Below are positions 34,814 through 49,800 of a stretch of 64,000 bases of DNA, one piece after another. Position 1 is the stretch's first letter. Every line of letters starts with the position of its first letter. Origin of the DNA: Alentia gelatinosa. Taxonomy: Eukaryota > Annelida > Polychaeta > Phyllodocida > Polynoidae. The stretch is taken from the NCBI GenBank assembly GCA_950022655.1, contig OX465579.1, positions 78,131,193 through 78,195,192 of the forward strand, read 5' to 3'. Made by a program: the position numbers and the translations under genes. The notes below the pieces were generated by a model, which ran no database searches, had not been told where the DNA came from, and saw only the letters and a list, made by a program, of their open reading frames with translations.

Positions 34814-37800
34814 GTGCTGTAACGGAGAGTGGAGAGTGTGATTTTTAAATACTGGCAATTATCAGAGGAGGTGTGAAGCGCAGCGCCCATTATAGCGACC
34901 CGACTCATATATGCGATCGCGACAGGGTTCAAGGCGCCACTTTCAAACCTGCCAGCATTTGGGAAGGAGCTCCTGACAATGGACTGTGTGTGGGTAGTAA
35001 GCCCTAGCCTATGAGAAATAAGGCTGTATTACAGAACACCAAACAGCCATAAAACGTGGAGTTCTATTGTGGTTTGGAGTACATTAGATGTCACTCTATC
35101 AATACCTGAAAAGATTTTTGATAAAGCTCTAGACAGTTTGTATGTAGTAGCTGTTACTAGTTAGCCTATTTTTGCATGGGAATAAGTAGATTGGCCACCA
35201 CCTCTGTCTACACTGTGTTCCAACTAAGAGGTTGGTAACGTTAAACCCTGGTCGTGTCCACGGATTCTCACTCTCACACCAAGTAGCTTTCTTTATTTTT
35301 GGATTTTTAGAGATAAGATCCTCATTATGAAATATTCATAGCTGACAAAATTGATGATAAAGTCTACCTTTATGTTTATTTGATTAAAAATACACACAAA
35401 GGTAAATATAAACATGGAAAAATGGTTTCAAGAGTGAGAATTGAATAGGTCCAGGTCACATAAAGGATCTGCTGGGAGAGTAAGAGACACATACAGGTGG
35501 TGGATCAAGGCGGTTGGACCACAGAGTAAAGATAGATACAGAGTAAAAATAGATACACAGAGTAAAAATAGATACCAACCCCTAACTCACAACCGGAAAA
35601 TAACTAAAGTTAAGTTCCTTTGCCCACTGCAATGGCTTGAGATACCTGCTACCACGCCATGTCAAGGCCCCTGTCAATTCAACGTGACCAGAGCTAACGT
35701 AGTGTAGCTCGGGTGGCCAGTGTAGGGAATAAGCTGTCATTTGAGTCCATGCCAAAACGATAGGGGGCGCTACGCTTCACACCTCCTCTGAGTACCGTTG
35801 TGTGTCCGGGAGCCGTCAGATGGGTGACATAAATCACCCGCCCCACAATTACTGCCAATTTTCAATTACCTCCAAGTAGGAAAGGTACTCTAGTCTAACT
35901 ACATTGTGAGATTTTAGAAATTCTATATATTCTATTATGGTATTGTCATAATACAGATATCTAAATCAAAGTCTAGCATGGTGACCACATTTCTTAGTTT
36001 AGCTATGTATAAAACCATGGTTTTTATGCCAATACATACTAGCTTTTTTTAATTGTATACGATGTATACGTTCAGAATGAGCTATTTAGAGCGAGTTGTT
36101 CTACAACACTTGGAATACAAATTCCTAGAAATTGACATGGGTTTTAATTTTCAAGGTAGATTGACCAATATGTTTAAGCGTATCCCGTCATAACCAATGA
36201 CGTGCCATTCAGGGCGAAAATGTCTGCAGGCATTATGTACATGGGGGGCGAAAATGCCTGCAGGCATTATGTACACAGGGGGCGAGAATGCCTATAGGCA
36301 TTCATGATATATTCAGGCATTTTCAAATAAATACAAGAAAAATTCAAAGAGTCCTTGTAAAATATGGAAAGATATGTGTGGAAATCAATACATTTTGTAT
36401 ACTGTTTCAAAAATTGCTCTATGCCAATAGAGAATTTCTCTAGGTCACATGACAAGTGAAACTTTCCTGAATGCCTGAAGGCATTCTCGCCCCCAGAGAC
36501 ATACAGCCCAGGGGCACCCTGGGCCCTGCAGCTACTGGTACCCACCAACCTGCTCGCCTAGAAAGGGCTAATTAGTTAATACATTTGTTACCATTCAGCA
36601 CATCTAGCAGTGCTTTGTTTAGTGAGGTCGTCGCTTGGTGAAACACTGCTCAGTCTAGCCCTGCGACTATGCCATTAAAAGCCTCGTGTGTAAAGAGTGG
36701 GATCGCAAGACTATTGTCTGTTGAAATATATGGCTGCTGGGACAGATTGAAGTGTTATGTTGGAATATCGAGCTGTATGGTCGGATTGCCTCGGTTTCAC
36801 ATAGTTAAAATACAATATCCTGGTCAGGCATACAATTTAGTTTTTGTGCAGCTTTTAACAGTATTCCTCTGTTATCTTAATCACATCTAAAGTATAACTG
36901 AGGTGATATGCATGTTTAACTCACAAAATTAGAGCTAGAATACCATAAGATACGATGTAGTCAGTGAATAGTGGACTTTTGAGGATTCAAATCTAGAGGA
37001 CAATAGAAATTATAACACAAGGACCGCAGATAAGATTATATTAAAACAGAGGAGACCTAGATGAGAATTTTTTTTAAATAGCGCTTTATATATAGGTTCA
37101 CAATACTGGAATAAACTTAAGTCAGAAACTCAAAAGAAAACGATAATGGAAAATTTTGAAATTGGCTTGAAAACTAATTTATTAGAGATTTTCCAGCAAG
37201 AAAATATTGACATATTTGATTAAGACTGTTTATTCTCTAATGTTTATAATGGCAAGGGTTTATTTGCAAGTTTGAATGTCATGTTGTCATTAGATAACAT
37301 AGCTATAAAGAAAAAGATACTGAATATTAGCATTATTGTCACTAGATAACACTACGAGTTTTATGTAATATTATCAATTGTTGTACGAAATGTTTTGACT
37401 AATCTTGTACAGATACACTTGTGCTAGTATTCATCATATTCAAAGTAATTATTGACTCATCTGTACTATAATTCTAATATAAGTATACTAGAGAATTGTA
37501 AACTAAGTAATCACTTAGAGTATCTGTATGTATGACAGTTTTTGTTGGTATGAGTGCATATACTGTCCTGTATTTGTTCCCTGACCATAACTGGGAAGAA
37601 CGTCCTCGGACGACAGTGTGTGTCTGTAAATGTTTTGTATCTGAATAGAAAAAAAAAGTCCGCTAGGTATAATTTTAAAGGGTATTATAGACATATCATG
37701 CTAATACACCGAACCTCTAACAGAATACCTTGCTATATAGGTGTTTGACCGAAAGTGTTGTGTAACCAAACAGATAAGGTGCATTACCAGCCTGTGGAAA

Positions 37801-40800
37801 TGTATAGGCCTGCGGATTAGTTTTAATAGGATATTTCCTGAATACCACGCTTTTCTATTCCTGAGATGCCACGTGACATAAATATAGTTGATTTAATCCC
37901 TCAACATTTCTCACATGAATCCTCACACCCTCAATTCATCTCTACTATATCAAGTAGGAGGCGCAAATGTTCCCCCATGTATTAAAAATCCAATACATTG
38001 AGACGCACACATAGGTGTTTAAAACAGAACGTTACAAATTATTAGACAACCTTGCTGTGATCTTCCTGCAGTGACGATACGGGGCAAAGATGGGGTGACG
38101 TTTGACGGGTTCTGGATGGAGGCTCGCCCGGTACAACACAGGGAGGACACCGGCAACCCACGATACGGCGTCTTCAGCGACGCCCCGGACACTGCCAGAC
38201 TAATGTGCGATAAGGTCAGTAGCACTTATACAATACATTCCTCATCTGGCATCTTTAATTTCGTCACAATAATCCAGCCGATATAATGTCTGTTTCCACC
38301 AGTCGACTTTTGCGAGTTTGACCTCCGATAGATTTGACGGCCATTCCGACGAATATTTTCATAACTGTTGTCAGAAGTCGGCAAGTGAAAACGGAAGAAA
38401 AAGTCGGCGACCAATTTCATTTTCGATTTATGGCCATTTCAGCACCACTTCCCGACAAGAATGTTGATGATCAATTTAACACGGGTTGATTGCGTTTGGA
38501 ATTGGGAATTCTATATGAGAGGGAACAAAAGTTGGTCGGCAGGTGGAAAGAGAACATCGATAAACAAAATCCCTGATTCTTTACATTAGATTTTTGGCGC
38601 TCGCACCACCGTTCCTATATTTGAATATCAGATTGCGTGGTCGATAAAAATCGCCGATCAAATTGTCAGTAGGTGGAAATAGCCTTATAGGATCTCCAGC
38701 ATGGACAATTACGCCTAGTTAGGACTTCATATTAGTGGGTGTCCCACTTGATGGGCAAAATGATGGGCGATTTTTAGAAACCACTTGCCCAAATAATCAA
38801 AAGGTTGGAAGGTGGTGTGGGCGCAAAAATCCGTAGAATAGATCGCCGATTTTCTAGCTGACTTTCTATATTTTTCATTTTTACATCGTTGACCCAATTC
38901 ATTTTGTCGGGAGGTGGTGCCACAATTCGGGATATTATCAGTCGCTTTCTTTTTTATTTTTTTGTTTCCACAGTCATATTTCTATGAAACAAGTTAGAAA
39001 ATCGTCCTTACAAATGTCTGAGAGATTTTCCGAAACCTCATTATCTATTATTCATGCCCAACATTGTACACTGCAAGAATTAATGTTGTATTTACTACAT
39101 ACCATCTTCTGCTTGGTATGTAGTAAATGTAGATATGGTATTGTTGACGTAGGCAGTGTTGCACCAAGTGAAGATGGAGAAACCCGTCAAAACTGTATCG
39201 TTTTCGTGGCTAGCGTCCTCCAGCATCAAAGACAAGGCAGATTTTCAATTTCGGTGAGTGACCTGAGATATATAAATTTTCTTTCCTAAAATATACTCCT
39301 CAATTCATCTTTTTTGTAAACTTCAGTTAACCGATTAAATATGCCCGAGATTTACGATCCTCTGAGTCTCATGAAATATAGGTAAATTTCTTATCCAACT
39401 ACCGAAGACAAAGATTCTGAACATGACGACTAAAACTTGACTTGGCATTAGCTCGCATGGGGACTGAGTTAGAAAACATACTGACTACACCAATTAAAAT
39501 TCCCCAAAACACTCACCACCAAATACTATAAATCCATAGATTGAAGAATTATTAAGAAATACTAGAATGTTCAACTTTGTTTTAGAAAAAACGTTCCAAT
39601 TCAATGTTCGAAAATTTGAAGAATGTTTTATAAAACTGATTTATGTTTGATCTTTGACCTACGAAAAAGATTATCAACCAAAATATCTCAATTTCAACTG
39701 CAAAACAAATAACCAACATTTCTGCTAAACGAGTAAATCAAGTAACCAGAACGACTCAAAGAAGACCTTAGAAGAAACTCAGAATATAGATTAACCTTGA
39801 TAAGATCCATGTGATGCTTGGTGTATTGATGCAGTAGAGTAGATGAGTACCATAACACATTTCCTCCCTTCTAAATACACACTAGGGTAAATGCAAAGGC
39901 ATTGTTTATAAAGACATGGTAATAAGATTGAGTCCTTAGTTTTGGTGACTGTAATAAACACAACTTACAGGTCCATAAGTTTTGGCATTTTCATAATATG
40001 ACCTGCTCTGGTAGCTGTCACCTGTGGGTATGGGGGTGCCTTGATTTGGGCTGGAGAGGCTTTTGGTTTAGGAGGCACCCTGTTGCGGGAGTGGGTAACT
40101 TTAGGACTTGCAGGTACCATGGTATCATGTGTGTCAGCATTCTTGGTTTCAGTAACTCCTGGAACTGAAAAACGGGAAGGGCCATCAGGACCAACTCCTC
40201 TGGGTTCCTTGGCACTGACATTAGCAGGACATGGCATAACTGGACGATCCAGATTGGTTCCTATATCAGTGGGTGGTATCATCAGTGTCCCTTGAAGGTC
40301 AGAAATGATTTGACTGGTTGTATTTGGAATCATATGGTCTACATGGACATTTGATGATCAGTCACCAGTTTATCATATACATTCATAGGGAACATGATAA
40401 TCACTCGATAATTTCTCGAGTTTCTAGTTTTTCTTTCATCATTCTCTTTCGGATTACCTTTGGTTGTACCTTGCCTCAGTGTACAGTAGATATTTCAGAC
40501 CAGTTTTATTTTTGAGATCAGATCCCTACCCAGGAGACATGGTCTGTTACCCTAAACTACTACCAGGTGAACCTCTACAATATCAAAACCCTGAATACTG
40601 ATGGAAACAACGATTCTCCCGAGCACAGGCACAGGGTCTCCACTGAAACTGCATAGGCATGGAACCGATGGAGACAGAGGACACTCCGAGAGCTTTTGAT
40701 GGTACACTGTCTCACTGATTGTGGACAGTGAAGCACCAGAGTCAATTTCCATCTTGACACTGGAGGAACCACAGTTGACTATGAGTAAATATGGCTGCAC

Positions 40801-43800
40801 CCTATCTGAGTTATATACTTTGACCTCAGCACAGCTGCATGGACACCGACACTCTAATCGCACTGACTACAGGCCGTATATTTGCGGCCTCTTTTACCTC
40901 ATTGATGACACTCAGCATCTTTGAAGCAGTAGTCCTTTAGCAGATGGCAGTGGAAACCACACAATCTACATTGGTCATAACACTGCTGCCTATCACGCTG
41001 CACATAATGTTGTCTGTCACACTGCCCACAGTCCTGGGAGGTGTTTTATAGACAAGGTGTTGCATAGACCTGTTGAGTTGAAACGATCACTGATGGTATT
41101 TGGATGTAGCTTTGCCATACATGTTCAGGTAAGATAATTCAACTGTGAAACGGAAACGGTCACTATCCACAACCGTCACTACTATAAAACACCTCGCTGC
41201 CCATCAAGTCCGCTCTCATGCCACCCATTTTGCTACCCTTTTTGCTGCTGATGGTTGACATGCTTCATCTCACCGCCATTTCCCTTGTTGTCCTGGCTGA
41301 CAGTGGTAACTCATCAGCCAGGCATTTCCTCTTTGCAGTGTCAAAGTTTAGTTCACTGGTTGCCAGGTGATTCACCTGCGATTTATTCATTTTGTTTTTG
41401 AGACCAATTACAAGTTTGTCTTAAGAGCTTTGGTAAGAAAGGTAAAGAAGGTACAGGTTCCTGCCAAAGACCTTAGTCTTGCCAAATAAGAGGAAACATT
41501 CGATCACTCTTCCCCTGACAAGCAATCCAAAGTTTGTGCCTCTCAGCTATGACAATAGGGGTAGGCTTGAAGTGTGGCCTTGAGAAGGTCACAAGTCCTC
41601 AAATTGTATATCCCTGGGCTTTTCAGGTGAACAGGGGGTCGTTTTATTTTCAACTCTCCTGGGGACTCTCCTCGCCCAAGAGGGATAGCTCCATTGAGGA
41701 TAATTTTCAGGAGATCTCCTCAATCTCGTTCGATTTACCCTGTCCTCGGGAGGGAGAGAAATCCTCGGCCGAAGTCTCCTTTGAGAGAGCCCCAGGAGAA
41801 AATAAACCTGTAGGAGACTTTTGAGGAGACTTGAAAGAGAGGCTGTGTATACTGCAGGTGGTGGCACATAGTGGTATCTTTGGGAACTAATTTCATCATT
41901 TATGAATGTATGTTAATCTAAGTAAATGGCAAAGTAATTCTCCATCTGAGACCTCCAGTTTTAATTAAAATCATAATAAATATATTTCCGATAGTTCAAA
42001 TGAATTAAATAGCTTTTATTTATTATTTTGAATCACCCACGACACCCCTAGACGTGTCCCCAGCCAGGAGAGCTGCAGGACACTTTTCAGGAGCTCTCCT
42101 GGCCCCAGGATTGAAAATAAAACGATATTTCAGGAGACCTCCTAGAATCTGGCCCAAGACTCTCCTTCCCCGGGAGACTTTGAAATATCGAACGCAAACT
42201 GTCCTGGGACCTCTCCCCGGGCGCCCCAGGACTCCTCGGGCAGAAAATAAAACACCCCCCAGAGGTCTTTCACTAGCCTGTAGGTAGGAGGGCCTACCTG
42301 GGACACCTATCAGTGCACTCTATTGATCCTAGCAAGCAATCTTGACCCAGCACTCATCGCCAATTTTGTGTATTGATGCAGCAAATTAGATGAATGCTAT
42401 ATCTAGATTCAAACCAGATACCAGATGTCTTTATTTCCATATGTTTACACCAGGCGGCGGCCGCGAAATACAACATGATGGACGAAACGTCGATTTTAAT
42501 AAAAGCCTATCACTACTTGGATCAACCTGATAGTTTTTCACTCCTACAAATTGTAGAAAAAATAATAACAATTTCCATCATCAATGAAATATGGCTAAGC
42601 TTTTATATAATTACAAAAATCAAAACCTATCACATCTTCCTGATGCAATTTTATATATTCAAAAGTAGATTAAAATCATCCTTTACATATTTTAGGGGAG
42701 GAATCTCTCAGAACAATGGGACTAGCTGGCTCCCTATTAAATCAACTGTCATTCACCAAAAACTGAAACAGGTATGAAACTATGAAAATCCTTTCTATAT
42801 TGTTCTCAGCTGTTGTATGTGTCAGATTTAAAAGGTCAGCATAGTTAGGATATCAGGTCATTCCTGACAGTGTGCAACAGGTCACATGCTAGATGACCAC
42901 TGGTGATTAATTAAAACCTGCGAGGAAGCAAACTATCCATAACATGTTCTGCAATAGTCTCCAAATAGTATGCCAAAAAGATGTTTATTGAAAAGAAATG
43001 ACCTAAATTCGAGAATATTCAGAATTCTATACAATTCAACGATGCTCACCTGTGACGATAAATATCTCGGGCAAAGGTATTGAATAGCAACTGTGAAATT
43101 TCTCTTTGATTAATTTGTATTACTCTATATTTCTATTTCTTTTTCAGACAGTTTGTGAGGATAAAAACAACTGTTTCCGCTACCCTGATAACTGCGCTGA
43201 TAATGACTGTGAATATTTGGCTGGATGGAAAGTAGAAGGTGATTATGTCCGTTTCAGTGTATCAGGTGCAGTTACTGACACTCAGAAATATTTAGCTGTT
43301 GGATTTTCTACAACAGGCACAATGGTGAGTTTGCCCACACTTTCTACGCTGACATTTCTCTGCCCTAAAATGATGCTGCAATGTTAGATCCATCTCTGAC
43401 AGTTATTCATTTTAATTAAATCATATGCATTTTCTACATGCTTGAACCTCCAAAGTACTTTAGATAACAATTTTGTAGTACCAGCAAGTTGTTCATTGCA
43501 GTTTGTATATACTAAGCGAAACAAAAATATTATCATAATTACAATAAGATCATTTCCTGTCCACAATGTGAAAAGTGTTCATAGAATAATACTGAAGGTT
43601 CCATTTAATTACTTTTCACAAAAATATATGTTCCACTGAATGAGTTGAAAGATCAAGTCAATAATCAGTATGTTGATTTTTGTTGAAAGTCTGCTTCACC
43701 AGCTGTGGACTGCCTCCGTGATTCATCTGATGCTATTACCATCAAGTCTGCTGCAAATATAGACTACTCCACCGGCAATATTTTCCTTAATCCGGTAAGA

Positions 43801-46800
43801 TGCCCTCCATCTACAAAGTAATAAAAATTTCAAAATAACAGTGTTTGAAATCAAATCTATTTATAAAACACAAACATCATATTATTATATACCTGTGTTT
43901 AGTATATCCTACACATACGGCCCGCTCCTACCCATGTCGTATTTATATCTGTATGACACCTAGGTGACCAACGGGTTATGTATGTGGCATATAGGCCATG
44001 TACGGCAGCAAAATCCTAAAACTTGCCCAGAAGCAAAGTTAAAAATTGGATATTTTAAAGTAAATAATAATATGAAAACATGTATACTGTGTCTGTACGT
44101 GATAAATACTTCGTAAAATTGACGATAAGATGAACCTCTGCCTTTGGTATTGGTTTGTTTTATTGTAAATTTTACCGCCTATTTATCACATACAGGATGT
44201 ACACCCTTGCAGGGTTTTTTCTATCTTTGATGATTTTTCTCAAAGTTGCTTTTCTCAGTGAGTCATTCAATCAAACAAGTCCTGCTTTGCATAGTTGAAC
44301 ACTGTGTCATTATAGCTATTGTCAAAAAGCTTACATTGTTCACAATATCTCTTCTGATTTCAGCCATCTTTAGGACTTGGTTCTGACATGTCTGGAGAAT
44401 ACACTGATGGAAAGATAACATGCCATTTCTCATACATCAAGAGCAAGAATCTACAAAAACTGGTCAGTTCTAAACATCCCAGTAATGTTGGTGATGAAGA
44501 CCTTCTTGCTGATTTCCTGAATGTGAAATATTACCTGCTGGTTGCAAAGGGAGAAGTCACTGAAGAGGGTATGTTCAGCGAATAGACTTGATAGTTGATG
44601 ATTTGTATTGATATAGGTTAATTTCTCAAATTTGCATATACATGGCCCAAGATGTATGCATTTAAGACCAAAACAAAATGACTTTCAATACATTGCTGCA
44701 ATAAAAACAGCTTTGGATTCAGTTGCAATATAAGCCTCTTCAGGAATAGTATTTGGTTCTGCCAAATAAGGCATTTGCAGACATTACTAAAATGTCTTCC
44801 ATTTACAACTTCTGCATGTGTTCTTGTTTGATAGGAAATCCTACATACCATGGTCCTAACAAGGTGGTGAATCCCAAGCTGGTTAACTTTACTGCACAAG
44901 CAAGTGAAGCGGGGATTATCAAGGCTCATTTCAAAGCTACAGAGGTCAATGTACCCAGATCTGTGAGTATGTTGGACCAGAGATTTTGATATCAGAGCCC
45001 AAATTACTAGAACCTTATTTTTGCCTTCCTGCAGGACTCCCACCAAAACATTCACAAAAACTCAATGGGAATCTGCTAGTTACACCCTTTACTAGTGATG
45101 GTATACAAGGCACACCTAAACTCCTTCTCATCTTCCTTATGATAGTATTTAGTTTGACAATATCATGAATGAAAGTCAATACAATTGGAGCCATTCAGAA
45201 GTTCATAATTATAATCTAATGTAGAGGCCCATTTCGCAGGGAGAAGATATCATGATAAATTCATTCTTATGGCATTCAGAACTCCTTTTCTCTTATTTTT
45301 ACAGACAATTTGCCAGGATGAAAACAACTGTTTCCGCTACCCTGACAACTGCGCTGATAATGACTGTGAATATTTGGCTGGATGGAAAGTAGAAGGTGAT
45401 TATGTCCGTTTCAGTGTATCAGGTGCAGTTACTGACACTCAGAAATATTTAGCTGTTGGATTTTCTACAACAGGCACAATGGTGAGTTTGCCCACATTTT
45501 CTACACTGACATATCTCTGCCCTAAAATGATGCTGCAATGTTAGATCCATCTCTGACAGTTATTCATTTTAATTAGATCATATGCGTTTTCTACATGCTT
45601 GAACCCCCAAAGTTCTTTAGATGACAATTTTGTAGTGGCTCCTATAGTACCATCAAATTGTTCTTTGCAGTTTGTATATACTAAGCAAAACAAAAATATT
45701 ATCATAATTACAATAAGATTATTTCCTGTCCACAATGTGAAAAGTGTTCATAGATCAATACTGAAGGTTCCATTTAATTACTTTTCACAAAAATATATGT
45801 TCCACTGAATGAGTTGAAAGATCAAGTCAATAATCAGTATGTTGATTTTTGTTAAAAGTCTCCTTCACCAGCTGTGGACTGCCTCCGTGATTCATCTGAT
45901 GCTATTACCATCAAGTCTGCTGCAAATATAGACTACTCCACTGGCAATATTTTCCTTAATCCGGTAAGATGCCCTTCATCTACAAAATAATAAAGATTTC
46001 AAAATAACAGTGTTTGAAATCAAATCTATTTATAAAACACAAACATCATATTATTATATACCTGTGTTAGTATATCCTACACATACGGCCCGCTCCTACC
46101 CATGTCGTATTTATATCTGTATGACACCTAGGTGACCTATGGGTTACCTATGTGGCATATAGGCCATGTAAAGTAAATATTTTAAAGTAAATAATAATAT
46201 GAAAACAGGTATACTGTGTCTGTACGTGATAAATACTTGGTAAAATTGACGATAAAATGAACCTCTGCCTTTGGTATTGGTTTGTTTTATTGTAAATTTT
46301 ACCGCCTATTTATCACATACAGGATGTACACCCTTGCAGGGTTTTTTCTATCTTTGATGATTTTTCTCAAAGTTGCTTTTCTCAGTGAGTCATTCAATCA
46401 AGCAAGTCCTGCTTTGCATAGTTGAACACTGTGTCATTATAGCTATTGTCAAAAAGCTTACATTGTTCACAATATCTCTTCTGATTTCAGCCATCTTTAG
46501 GACTTGGTTCTGACATGTCTGGAGAATACACTGATGGAAAGATAACATGCCATTTCTCATACATCAAGAGCAAGAATCTACAAAAACTGGTCAGTTCTAA
46601 ACATCCCAGTAATGTTGGTGATGAAGACCTTCTTGCTGATTTCCTGAATGTGAAATATTACCTGCTGGTTGCAAAGGGAGAAGTCACTGAAGAGGGTATG
46701 TTCAGCGAATAGACTTGATAGTTGATGATTTGTATTGATATAGGTTAATTTCTCAAATTTGCATATACATGGCCCAAGATGTATGCATTTAAGACCAAAA

Positions 46801-49800
46801 CAAAATGACTTTCAATACATTGCTGCAATAAAAACAGCTTTGGATTCAATCGCAATCTAAGCCTCTTCGGGAATAGTATTTGGTACTGCCAAAAAAGGCA
46901 ATTGCAGACATTACTAAAATGTCTTCCATTTACAAATTCTGTATGTGTTCTTGTTTGATAGGAAATCCTACATACCATGGTCCTAACAAGGTGGTGAATC
47001 CCAAGCTGGTTAACTTTACTGCACAAGCAAGTGAAGCGGGGATTATCAAGGCTCATTTCAAAGCTACAGAGGTCAATGTACCCAGATCTGTGAGTATGTT
47101 GGACCAGAGATTTTGATATCAGAGCCCAAATTACTAGAACCTTATTTTTGCCTTCCTGCAGGACTCCCACCAAAACATTCACAAAAACTCAATGGGAATC
47201 TGCTAGTTACACCCTTTACTAGTGATGGTATACAAGGCACACCTAAACTCCTTCTCATCTTCCTTATGATAGTATTTAGTTTGACAATATCATGAATGAA
47301 AGTCAATATAATTGGAGCCATTCAGAAGTTCATAATTATAATCTAATGTAGAGGCCCATTTCGCAGGGAGCAGATATCATGATAAATTCATTCTTATGGC
47401 ATTCAGAACTCCTTTTCTCTTATTTTTACAGACAATTTGCCAGGATGAAAACAACTGTTTCCGCTACCCTGATAACTGCGCTGATAATGACTGTGAATAT
47501 TTGGCTGGATGGAAAGTAGAAGGTGATTATGTCCGTTTCAGTGTATCAGGTGCAGTTACTGACACTCAGAAATATTTAGCTGTTGGATTTTCTACAACAG
47601 GCACAATGGTGAGTTTGCCCACATTTTCTACACTGACATATCTCTGCCCTAAAATGATGCTGCAATGTTAGATCCATCTCTGACAGTTATTCATTTTAAT
47701 TAGATCATATGCGTTTTCTACATGCTTGAACCCCCAAAGTTCTTTAGATGACAATTTTGTAGTGGCTCCTATAGTACCATCAAATTGTTCTTTGCAGTTT
47801 GTATATACTAAGCAAAACAAAAATATTATCATAATTACAATAAGATTATTTCCTGTCCACAATGTAAAAAGTGTTCATAGATCAATACTGAAGGTTCCAT
47901 TTAATTACTTTTCACAAAAATATATGTTCCACTGAATGAGTTGAAAGATCAAGTCAATAATCAGTATGTTGATTTTTGTTAAAAGTCTCCTTCACCAGCT
48001 GTGGACTGCCTCCGTGATTCATCTGATGCTATTACCATCAAGTCTGCTGCAAATATAGACTACTCCACGGGCAATATTTTCCTTAATCCGGTAAGATGCC
48101 CTTCGTCTACAAAATAATAAAGATTTCAAAATAACAGTGTTTGAAATCAAATCTATTTATAAAACACAAACATCATATTATTATATACCTGTGTTAGTAT
48201 ATCCTACACATACGGCCCGCTCCTACCCATGTCGTATTTATATCTGTATGACACCTAGGTGACCTATGGGTTACCTATGTGGCATATAGGCCATGTAAAG
48301 TAAATATTTTAAAGTAAATAATAATATGAAAACAGGTATACTGTGTCTGTACGTGATAAATACTTGGTAAAATTGACGATAAAATGAACCTCTGCCTTTG
48401 GTATTGGTTTGTTTTATTGTAAATTTTACCGCCTATTTATCACATACAGGATGTACACCCTTGCAGGGTTTTTTCTATCTTTGATGATTTTTCTCAAAGT
48501 TGCTTTTCTCAGTGAGTCATTCAATCGAGCAAGTCCTGCTTTGCATAGTTGAACACTGTGTCATTATAGCTATTGTCAAAAAGCTTACATTGTTCACAAT
48601 ATCTTTTCTGATTTCAGCCATCTTTAGGACTTGGTTCTGACATGTCTGGAGAATACACTGATGGAAAGATAACATGCCATTTCTCATACATCAAGAGCAA
48701 GAATCTACAAAAACTGGTCAGTTCTAAACATCCCAGTAATGTTGGTGATGAAGACCTTCTTGCTGATTTCCTGAATGTGAAATATTACCTGCTGGTTGCA
48801 AAGGGAGAAGTCACTGAAGAGGGTATGTTCAGCGAATAGACTTGATAGTTGATGATTTGTATTGATATAGGTTAATTTCTCAAATTTGCATATACATGGC
48901 CCAAGATGTATGCATTTAAGACCAAAACAAAATGACTTTCAATACATTGCTGCAATAAAAACAGCTTTGGATTCAATCGCAATCTAAGCCTCTTCGGGAA
49001 TAGTATTTGGTACTGCCAAAAAAGGCAATTGCAGACATTACTAAAATGTCTTCCATTTACAAATTCTGTATGTGTTCTTGTTTGATAGGAAATCCTACAT
49101 ACCATGGTCCTAACAAGGTGGTGAATCCCAAGCTGGTTAACTTTACTGCACAAGCAAGTGAAGCGGGGATTATCAAGGCTCATTTCAAAGCTACAGAGGT
49201 CAATGTACCCAGATCTGTGAGTATGTTGGACCAGAGATTTTGATATCAGAGCCCAAATTACTAGAACCTTATTTTTGCCTTCCTGCAGGACTCCCACCAA
49301 AACATTCACAAAAACTCAATGGGAATCTGCTAGTTACACCCTTTACTAGTGATGGTATACAAGGCACACCTAAACTCCTTCTCATCTTCCTTATGATAGT
49401 ATTTAGTTTGACAATATCATGAATGAAAGTCAATATAATTGGAGCCATTCAGAAGTTCATAATTATAATCTAATGTAGAGGCCCATTTCGCAGGGAGCAG
49501 ATATCATGATAAATTCATTCTTATGGCATTCAGAACTCCTTTTCTCTTATTTTTACAGACAATTTGCCAGGATGAAAACAACTGTTTCCGCTACCCTGAT
49601 AACTGCGCTGATAATGACTGTGAATATTTGGCTGGATGGAAAGTAGAAGGTGATTATGTCCGTTTCAGTGTATCAGGTGCAGTTACTGACACTCAGAAAT
49701 ATTTAGCTGTTGGATTTTCTACAACAGGCACAATGGTGAGTTTGCCCACATTTTCTACACTGACATATCTCTGCCCTAAAATGATGCTGCAATGTTAGAT

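Noticed and set aside
42394..42777. 127-codon plus-strand frame
   Set aside because: Most of it is low-complexity Ile/Tyr/Lys sequence. Only its last 76 bases have exon-like borders and are listed as a candidate exon.
44618..45055. 145-codon minus-strand ORF repeated in every DOMON unit, plus 78- and 60-codon frames beside it
   Set aside because: It is antisense to exon D and its introns. The repetition follows from the tandem duplication. Plus-strand splice sites and DOMON similarity explain the conservation.
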